A DNA stretch of 64,000 nt, from contig OZ005648.1 of assembly GCA_963930645.1 (NCBI GenBank), forward strand, positions 243,327,436 to 243,391,435, read 5' to 3'. Of this stretch, positions 55,945 to 64,000 are shown in pieces (the stretch's first letter is position 1; the number at the start of each line of letters is the position of its first letter). A program made the position numbers and the translations under genes. Below the pieces are notes generated by a model that made no database searches, was not told where the DNA came from, and saw nothing but the letters and a program-made list of their open reading frames with translations. Source of the DNA: Salticus scenicus (Eukaryota; Arthropoda; Arachnida; Araneae; Salticidae).

Positions 55945-57307
55945 ACTTGTTGCATTTATTATGTATTATAACACATTCTTTTTTTTTTCCTTCCCTGTAA
56001 TTGTCAATTTTTTTCGTTTTTGAGTTATTCACTATTATTAAAAACTAGTTATCAGAAAAAATAAACAAAATAAGGTAATAAACAAAATAATAATATTAAT
56101 ACTCTTGTGGAAATTCCTGATAGGTGATGTAAATTAGGCACGAGTGTAATGAATTAAAAAACTGGCGAATCATGAAAAGAAAAAAAAAAAAAATTAAGGC
56201 TAGTAGCTAAAAGTAAAAAAAAAAAAAAAAAAGTTAATAATCTTAATCATCAAAAAATTTCTCCTCTCGATATATTCAATTTGTTTTTGTAAAAATTAAG
56301 AAAATTAAAAATCGATAAAAATTTAATGAGAAAAAAAAAAAAAAAAAAAAAAACCTTACAAATAAAAAATCCCTTTTTAAATGATCTTGTTATAAATAAA
56401 TACAAACTCTAGTGATAAAATTCAACACCAGATGGCTTTAAGTAATCAAACTGACAACAATTTAAACCAATGTTCTTGCAGTATTATTAAAAATTAAATT
56501 AGAAATAAATTTAAGTTATTATTTCGAGCAGTGGATCAATTCTACTATACGTAAAGAAATATAGTTAACTAATCTGACTAATATAGCTTTTTAAGTATTT
56601 AATGTAAGGTTAGACACGATTTAAAGACTCCATGTTGTTTGAAAGGTTAATTTTTTCTCCGTGTGCTATAAACAACTAAAATTTAATTTATTTTCCTTGT
56701 TGTACTCCATGTGACTGCACTTGCTTCCTCCTGTGCAAAATTTTCTTTTTGGTTGTTTTTGGTTGATTATCTGATTTTTCGCACTAAATAGTTTTTCCAC
56801 ATTCTTCCTCATATTTAAATTCAATTATATTAATGTGCGATCGGGAGCCCGCTAAAAATCTGCTATTATAGCCACTAGCGAACAAAATCATACATTACTG
56901 CTCAACGGTGGAAAAGTCTCCTCTGAATTCTTTTTTTCACCGTTCTGAGCTATTCTTAATTGAAAAATAATTTGTCAAAACAAGAGTTTTAATTGTTTAT
57001 TCTCTCATTGTTTGTTTGATTCCTCTTTTCCGGTTTCATGTCGTTTTAACGTAAAGGCAATAATTTTTAAACGACAACAACTTACTTTCCAGGAATAATA
57101 TTAAGGTAGTTTGGAGTTAAATTAAATAAGAAAAAAAAAAAAAAACAATAAGTACAATTTATAAAAATCATAAAGTAAAATTAATTGTTTCAGTAATTAA
57201 AAGCAAGTCTTCACAGGTAATTTTAATTTAATGAAATTTAATTCTTATTGGTGTACGTGGTTTCAGGGGTCTTAAATCTTCTGTTGCTCGGCTTTTCTAA
57301 GTTTTAA

Positions 57308-57395
<88 letters not shown>

Positions 57396-58619
57396 TATTT
57401 ATTTATAATGAAAACATTTTCAAACATTGCACAGGAAGAAAATATATGAAACAAGAAGAAAAGAGGGAAAACACTGAATAGAAAATAGGGATATTCAAAA
57501 TGATGAAAGCATACAACATCAATACATCATCAAGGGTTCTGATTGAATATTGTATGCAAAAAGGTGAAATTTCTGTTACACTGTAAGCATATTTATTTAA
57601 AATTTATAGTGCACATAGCCGAAGTAACAGCTAATAGGATGTTACAAATGAAATAAGTAGCAAGGTTTAAAAACTAAAATTCAATTGAATAGGAAATAAA
57701 ACTAAAAATTTAAAAATTCATATGAAAAATGAAATAAAAGTTACTAAATAAAATCTACAATCATGAAGACCTTTAACGAATATCCAATAAGCCAATTAAC
57801 AACTAACATGACATTACAAAGGAAATCTGATGCCCTAATTAAAAGAAAAATTCATAACATGATGATAAAAATAAAAGAATAAAAATTCCCAGGTAAAATA
57901 AAATAAAACTTACAGGATATACATAGGTATAGAAATATATACAAGATAGAAATAAGTTAGACTTATCAGCTTTCATTTATTCAGTCTTCCATGTATGCCA
58001 ATAATTTGAAACCCATAAGTTTTGTGATCATTCCATGTCCAAAAGGCAATGAAAGATTTTTATTGAAATTTGTTAATCTTAATTAATTTAAATAGTTTAT
58101 TTAGAATTGACTTTTATAATAAAAAAACAAGGAATGTAATTACAAATGTAAAACAAATTTCCTTTGATAGTTTTGACTTGTGCTTATTTGAATACAGAAG
58201 ACAAAGATAAAATTGGGGTTGTGCACCCATGTATAATCATACATTTTATGAAAAATGAATTACTAATGAAGATTAGTGTAAAAGATTATGATAGTTTCCG
58301 CACAACTTAAGACCATTTATAAAACACCCTTTTCATGTAAATTAACATCGTTTGTATACATTTAAATAATATAGAATGACTATGTACTATGTCTGTTTAA
58401 ACTGATACTAATTATTTTATAGTAAAACAGCTTTTAAAATACTAAAAGTAATGAATAGAGGAATGTTGAGGTTTGAATTACAGTTTTATTTTTATGGTAA
58501 AATTTTCACACTCAAAGTACTTTAATCTACTTTGATACACTATCCTCTTTTTATTTTATTTTTATTTGTTATAAGAAAAGTATTTAAATTATTTCGTTTA
58601 TTTGCTGTTTATTTAAATC
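54310..58619. other. No gene; microsatellite-rich tract
   Basis: (TA)n at 54396-54443, 55075-55103 (running into TACA/TGCA), 55709-55741, 55887-55941 and a very long one at 57313-57391. (GGAT/GGGT)n minisatellite at 55803-55880; A homopolymers at 56178-56193, 56216-56233, 56330-56353 and 57130-57145. 54480-54770 contains two diverged copies of a ~170-bp 'TTTAATCyTCAATTT...GTTTTGGATTrTCAT.TTAGGTAATrGTTTTATT' unit. No coding content; listed frames are repeat-driven. Confidence 0.6.
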
Positions 58620-58845
58620 CGTGAACGTTGGTATGAGGGTTTTACTCTAGAGAGCTAAGGATGTCGCTCTGTGGTCTTTTTATTCCCTCTGCATTAAAGG
58701 TTATTATACAGGCACCTACGTATTAAAGGGAATTCCGAAAAACTATAAATATCCATGGCTGACGATATTCGAACACACCAAATGGTAACTGTAGGTCAGA
58801 GCGCTAATGTATGGACTACCAGATGGGCGAATGATGTTATGAAAG
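58620..58845 (-). mobile_element. Probable tRNA-derived SINE
   Basis: The minus strand shows a degenerate A-box-like TAGTCCATACATTAGCGC, a B-box-like GTGTTCGAATATC and then a body with CCCTTTAATACGTAGG, CTTTAATGCAGAGGG and GACCACAGAGCGACATCC. The last two motifs recur at 29070-29105, 29260 and 21745. No target duplication was found. Confidence 0.55.
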
Positions 58846-58900
58846 CATCTGGGAAGTTTATTAATACAGTCAAAATGAAGAATATTTGTAGTATGAATAT

Positions 58901-59533
58901 TGTTACGAATCTGTAAATAATTCGTAGTTAATTTTATGTAAATTCATTCAAAGAGGCGTAGTCAGGCGATAAAAGGTTAATTTTCAGCATGTCTAGCTTG
59001 TTTTCGCATTAAAATAGCTCATTTCCCGTTAAGATCACGTTAAAAAGCCTCATTAAGACAGGTAATGCTTTTGGCGCCAAATTTGGTGACTTTTTAACTT
59101 CTTGGCGAGTTTTTGGAGACCTTAGCGAGAAAATTCTTATTATCGATATACCAAATATGGAAGCTCTAACTTGATTTATTGGCTACGAAGTTTCTGGAAT
59201 TTTCCAACTTTTTCTACGCGGGTATTTAAGGAATTGCTTCGCGCCAAATCAGTCAGTCTCAGTTTAGTTTTTGCCAATGCTTTCATTGCTGCTGAAAGAG
59301 CTCTGAACCTCTTTGGATTGCAGTCGATTGCTGTATTTTAATGCTCTGATACAGTTTGTCAGTGAATTTCTTGTTGACAGCTGCTATTTAAGGTATGCTT
59401 ACTGGTGAAAGTGTAGTTGATACTTGATTTATAGATTTGTAATTTTCACGAATTTTCTATAAATAAAGTTTGCAGCCTCTGCAAGATTCGCCTTTCATTC
59501 TCGGACAATTTATGAACCCCCAAGTACGCAACA
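58901..59533 (+). repeat. Solo LTR of the same gypsy family
   Basis: 633 bp, TGTTACGAATCTGTAAATAA to CAAGTACGCAACA. Shares the AGAGGCGTAGT, GGCGCCAAATTTGG, ATATACCAAATATGGAAGCT and CCCCCAAGTACGCAACA blocks with the LTRs at 40126 and 45461, but is clearly more diverged. TATTTAAGG replaces TATATAAGG. ATAT precedes (58897-58900) and follows (59534-59537). No internal region lies on either side, so it is a solo LTR left by recombination. Confidence 0.95.
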
Positions 59534-59542
59534 ATATATAGT

Positions 59543-59740
59543 CATAGCTGCCAATATTTTAATTTATTCCGGAGTATTTTTAGCCCCGCCTTTATTTTGC
59601 ACCACTCATTTTATAGAAAATTGTTCTCCAATATATAACTTCGATAAAATAAGAAAAAAAAATCTTTAAAAAAATAAGTGGTGCGAAATAAATACGGGGC
59701 TAAAAATACTCCGGAATAAATTAAAATATTGGCAGGTATG
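59543..59740. mobile_element. Short MITE with ~75-bp terminal inverted repeats
   Basis: CATAGCTGCCAATATTTTAA...CCGGAGTATTTTTAGCCCC at the left is reversed at the right as GGGGCTAAAAATACTCCGG...TTAAAATATTGGCAGGTATG. GTGGTGCGAAATAAA pairs with TTTATTTTGCACCAC further in. Total 198 bp with a ~45-bp loop; starts nine bases after the solo LTR ends. Target duplication unclear. Confidence 0.85.
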
Positions 59741-59929
59741 TGTAGTATTATTTTATATTAAACCTACGTAAAAGATGTATAAATGTGTTTATTCAATAAG
59801 CGAGCTTTTAAAGAAAATTTTAAATAATATAAGTTTCTTTTATCAAAATAATAGTCTAAAATTACGCATACTAGCATTCTTCAAAAATATTGTATAAATT
59901 TTGCAGACAGCTTTTTATAAACTCCCCCC

Positions 59930-61400
59930 TCCCCTTTTCCTTCATATTTCTTTTTGTGAAAGAAAATTTCATTTTTTTTTTTACCTTAAACAAACATATA
60001 AAAATTTTTCATTGTGCCGTGAAATGCAGAAAGCAGAGTCAGAGGACAAAATTAAATTGCCTTTATAGGACAGCACACCTGCTATGAATGTTTAAGTAAG
60101 TAAATTACATTATGCTAATATCAAAATTTTCTTCAATATACTATGCAGGAAAAGCAGTCAAAATTTTTTTATTCAAGACCTTACTAGAAGCGAATGAATA
60201 ACTTTATTGAAATAAACTATTAAAAAAAATGTATTTTTCATACACACGAATTATTTTTCTAAACACATATTTCTAAATACTTGTAAATTGTTCCGAAAAC
60301 ACACACAATAAATAAATAAATAAATAAATTATAGAAGCAGATTAAATAAATAAAATTTTATGATATGTAATTGTGCAAGCCTTAATAAGAAAATCGTTAG
60401 AAAAAATGAAATATAATTGCAGTTGTATAAAATTTATATCGGCATTTAAATTTATTTAAAAAACACACACAAAGTTATATTTTGTTTACAATTTCACATA
60501 TAAATTAAGCTGTTCATATTGTGTGGTTGTTATCATCCATGTTTTATATACAATAAGTCCCGGGTTCAAATCCCGGAGAAGCCATGGTTGGTTGGTTGTT
60601 TTTTACGTCGCACCCCATGGATGTGTTCTTTCTGCTAGGGATAGCGATGGCTGCCCATACGGTGTTCCTTTACAAATGACCATTAATTCACGACTCCTGA
60701 CCCCCCACCCCCCACCCCCGCGGGTGTTTGCTTAATCATAAATGCCGAGCTATTTAAAAAAAAAATAAGAAGAAGAAGAAGAAGAAAATGAAAATGAAAA
60801 AAAGAAAATGAAAAGAATTATGAATGTAAGCATAATTAATTTCTAATCACATTGACACGATTTAAAACGTAAATATTCAAGTTCTTATCGTATAATGTCA
60901 CATTTCTCTAAGGATTTTCTTTATATTTATGAACGTTCTAATTTTATGTCGTATGACATTTTTCTTACAGAAATGTTTCTTACATATATTTTAAAAATAG
61001 TTAAATGCAATGACAAATACATAATCTTACGATTATTACGTAATAAAATCTAAGATTATCAAAAGGCACCTTTTTTAGCATGCGTGTGATTTATATATAT
61101 ATTTAAAAAATAATAATGATGATGATGATGATGTTTTGTATTTTGTCAAGTGTAAAGGAGAATTAGCTGCATCAATATATCTCGAATCATTTTCCTTAAT
61201 AGCTTAGATTAAGTATAAATGTTTAAAATTGTGGATGCTTTCGTTATTCTAAAAATTTAAATATTTTGAATTATAAAATTAACATCTATAACTTTCATTG
61301 CCTTAAAAAAAGTAGAAAAAATAAATAAAGCGCATTAATTTTAAATATTGTATTAGATTTATATTGATAAGATGTATAGAATACAAAATAATACGCAAGA
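59930..61400. repeat. Segmental duplication block (partner 29820-31000)
   Basis: Collinear with 29820-31000. The best-conserved 70 bp (60020-60088) could encode a short minus-strand peptide. A SINE fragment (60556-60690), a (GAA)n tract (60766-60787) and (GAT)n at 61115-61134 are additions here. Other frames are not recognised. Confidence 0.72.
60556..60690 (-). mobile_element. SINE tail fragment next to a tRNA T-arm-like motif
   Basis: TTGGTTGGTTGTTTTTTACG and TCGCACC match, inverted, the (AACC)n tail and GGTGCGACGTAAAA end of the 18088 SINE. Just before it, CCGGGTTCAAATCCCGG (about 60559-60575) is a perfect tRNA T-arm stem-loop with a B box. No 5' half of a tRNA precedes it, so this is not an intact tRNA gene. 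Confidence 0.6.
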
Positions 61401-62160
61401 ATAAGACAATTCCATTATGTGAAATGAAATGGATGTACTTGGTGCTTCTGTACCGTTTGTTAAATTCAAAATGCCTATTTTTAAACTTACGTTTATTTAT
61501 TTTATGTTTTTACCCTCCATGATCACTAGTGATAAATTACGTGCAGGTGCGAACAAAACGGAAATTTTTTACAAACAGGATAGTTTCATATAGTTTATCA
61601 AACCTTTAAATCAAAGCTAAATACTAAATTTTAAGCTTTGTAGTAAAAAGCAAAAATATAAAGAAAAATCCCAGGTCAAAAATATAAAATGAATAAATAA
61701 ATAATTTAAACTTTCTACAGGAAAATTTTTGGTCTGAGATATTTTTGAGCAAGTTACTATATTTTGATTGTTTAAGCAGCATAAAGCTAATAAAACCAGA
61801 CGAAACGTAAGAAAATTCTAATTAGGATACGTGCAACAGTAGTGGATATTTTTAATTTTAAACTCTGAAAACAAGTTTTATAAGTCTTTTACAGGTTTGA
61901 GCAACATTCAAAGTTAGTGTTAAAGTTATCTGGAAATAATGTTTTGAACTTTAAAAACTGAAGAGTTAAAATAACGTATTTTAATTAAAAAATATATATA
62001 TATGGGTCACTCTCACATAATGGTAAATTTTGTGTCCTTGGCTAAAAAATGTTACTTGAGCAAGTCAGCTATGAAAGTTAAATTTTTTTTGAACAATTCT
62101 TTTCAAGCACTACACTGTGCAGTAATTTGAATACCAAAAAAAGTAAAATTTCAATATTTA
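61401..62160. other. No gene seen
   Basis: AT-rich; 61720-61850 resembles text at 31750 and 34640. (TA)n at 61991-62001. Confidence 0.45.
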
Positions 62161-62790
62161 AAAAAATTTTAAAGTTGTAAATGTCATTACAAAGGCTCGT
62201 CCCAAACTCCAAACTTTATTATTTGAACCTTTATTTTAAAGAATTTAAAAATTTAAAAGTAAAGTTAACAATTTTCTAGGTATATTTAATTTTTCTATTT
62301 TTGATATATTTGGAACTTTAGACATGACAGAAAAATATTCTATTAATTATTCTTATTTAAAATTTGTCCCTATGAGTAACTGTCATTACCAGGGTGCGTA
62401 AGTTTTTTTTTAGTACCTCACTACTAGATGGTGCTGTCATAATTATCAACCTGTCAAAAGAAAAGTATTTCATGCCCTTATAAGCAGACAAGTTTTTTTT
62501 TAGTTTAAGTAAATACAAATTATTTCATTTTGCTGTTTTTGTTCTAAAATTATAGTCAGTGTATTTATTGTGTGTCATTACAAAGTCCATTATTACAGAA
62601 ATACACAATTAATAAATTTAAATTTACTGAAAGATTTATAAAGATCTTTGGGACTACATACAGAATAAATATTGCATTAGCTTTTGATTGTTATAATTTA
62701 GCCCTAAATGGGCTTAACATTAAAAATGTCATTGCCAAGGTGGTCATTACCAAGGTGTTCTGAAAACATGGTAATGACAGTTTTAGACTT
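62161..62790 (+). repeat. Cluster of GTCATTACCAAGG-like motifs
   Basis: GTCATTACAAAGG (62183), GTCATTACCAGGG (62382), GTCATTACAAAG (62574), GTCATTGCCAAGG (62728), GTCATTACCAAGG (62743) and the inverse CATGGTAATGAC (62767). The three outer spacings are 199, 192 and 154 bp. Likely part of an undefined transposon or repeat; the 62572-62763 frame runs through it and has no domain. Confidence 0.6.
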
Positions 62791-63370
62791 TTTTTTTCAT
62801 TTCATAACTATTCCTTAGCAGAAATTGCCAAAAATTCCATTTTATGGGCTAATTTAGTCTATCATGAAGCTTTTTGTCTCACTTGTTCTTATAAAGTGAA
62901 CCTTATAAGATTATTATTCTGTTTATTATTAGTAAAAATGAAGATTAAAAATTTGCAAGGCCTTTTGAATTAATCCTTTAATGACGCTTTTCTTATCCAA
63001 TTTTCTTACAATGACATTATGTTGGAATTCATAATATAGTTTATTTCCAAATCTATTATTTTAAGTTATATTTATTTAAAAGGTATTTTTTACATGAAAA
63101 TAAAAAGGAGTTTCTTTCTTTCTTTTTTAATGCTTTACTGGAAAATAAATTTAAATTCTAATGTAATAAAATCAATTTAAAAATTTATTTTTTACTTGGA
63201 TGCTTGGAGGGTTCATATTTATTTTCTTAATGTGCATGAATATAAAAACAATTTAAAATTTTATCGTTTAATCTGATGTTGCCCAAAAAATATGTCACTG
63301 AAACTAATTTCAAAATAGTGCAGAGCAAGATGTAATTGAGAGAGACAACCATACTTTAGTATTCAAAAAA
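62791..63370. other. No gene seen
   Basis: AT-rich; nothing recognised. Confidence 0.45.
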
Positions 63371-63440
63371 TATGGAGAAAAATTAAAAAACCATAGAAAA
63401 TAGCATGGAATGAAAAGGAAAAAACACAGTCACAAGTGTG

Positions 63441-63471
<31 letters not shown>

Positions 63472-63719
63472 GGTGCAACACCAATACGAACATAAAGAGA
63501 AAATAAAAGTAGCCGAAGCTGGGAAGGGTGGGCAAATGGGGCCTTGAGGCTATCGTCAAGGGCGACTTATATCTACGTCTCGTCTGATATAAGATTCAGT
63601 GGGGGTGGGCAGAAATCACTGCACATTATATTTTAGAATGAGAAAAACAAGAGGAAAAAAGTAACAAAAATCCATACAAAATAGTATGGGATAGAAACAA
63701 AAAAAATTCACAATCACGC

Positions 63720-63757
<38 letters not shown>

Positions 63758-63830
63758 AACACGTATGAAAATAAGTTAAAAATAGACAAGCAAAAGTAAC
63801 CAAAGCTGGGGAAGGGTGGGGCTTCGTGCT
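63371..63830 (+). repeat. Tandem duplication, ~290-bp spacing, with poly-A in each unit
   Basis: Both units contain 'CCATAnAAAATAGyATGG', 'CACArTCAC...GTGTrAAAA' followed by 28-30 A residues (63440-63469 and 63724-63753), 'TACGAA/TATGAAA', and 'AAAGTArCC.AAGCTGGG.AAGGGTGGG'. The second unit is followed by GCTTCGTGCTGGGCAGTAAA, the first by GGGCTTGAGG-type text. Class unknown. Confidence 0.7.
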
Positions 63831-64000
63831 GGGCAGTAAAGTGTAAATCACTTTATGTCGCCTGTTAAAACAGACAGCTATAGGATTCCTACAGTGAAAA
63901 TTATTCCAAAAATCTCACCACTATATAGCATCTAGACATTTTAATTTTTCTGTAGCAAATTAGAATGATAAATACAGCTGTCCATAAATAAATGTGTGAT

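Noticed and set aside
60541..60590. tRNA gene suggested by a perfect T arm
   Set aside because: No 5' half (D arm, anticodon or matching acceptor strand) upstream; it sits next to a SINE tail.
1..64000. CRISPR arrays or bacterial operons
   Set aside because: No direct-repeat/spacer structure, no ribosome-binding patterns and no dense genes; the composition and retroelements are eukaryotic.

Overview
This is a very AT-rich eukaryotic nuclear window. It is packed with A/T homopolymers, (TA)n tracts and transposon remains, and no intact host gene can be supported. The Tc1/mariner, BEL/Pao and Ty3/gypsy elements, tRNA-derived SINEs with target-site duplications, and endonuclease/RT-type LINE debris together suggest an arthropod, most plausibly a chelicerate such as a spider. 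The taxon is inference only.

Layout. 0-12.5 kb: a TAA-flanked MITE (342-746), the first copy of a palindromic TA-flanked MITE family called 'pal-MITE' here (1663-1876), a Tc1-like transposase relic (about 3.9-4.3 kb), a nine-monomer ~148-bp satellite-like array (5.74-7.13 kb), a mariner-type element with ~80-bp terminal repeats (8049-8895), a ~106-nt-arm inverted repeat (9373-9698), a decayed BEL/Pao pol (9.7-11.7 kb) and a dispersed repeat (11.75-12.5 kb). 13.8-21 kb: non-coding sequence that is duplicated, collinear and in the same orientation, at 35.5-51.9 kb. It holds pal-MITE copies 2 and 3 and a SINE with a perfect 12-bp target duplication. 22-29 kb: a LINE 3' pol fragment with an internal tandem duplication, a CACTG-ended element with a nested SINE, two opposed copies of another SINE, and a Tc1 DD34E pseudogene interrupted by a head-to-head pair of tRNA-like SINEs.

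29.8-31 kb is duplicated at 59.9-61.4 kb. 33-38.4 kb carries three more pal-MITEs and the second copy of the 13.8-kb segment. 40126-46087 is a complete-ended but coding-dead Ty3/gypsy LTR retrotransposon: tRNA-Leu primer site, frameshifted gag/pro/RT/RNase H, and an integrase with a large internal deletion. A diverged solo LTR of the same family is at 58901-59533. Both insertions are flanked by ATAT. The remainder (46-64 kb) is the second half of the segmental duplication, an internally deleted mariner-type element (52506-53055), pal-MITE copy 8, long microsatellites, and further SINE and MITE debris.

The most notable signals are the eight-copy pal-MITE family whose two arms carry matched changes, the alternating 148-bp satellite, the collinear segmental duplication that dates several insertions relative to one another, and a short exon-like minus-strand segment conserved between duplicated blocks. 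Boundaries and similarities were judged by eye.
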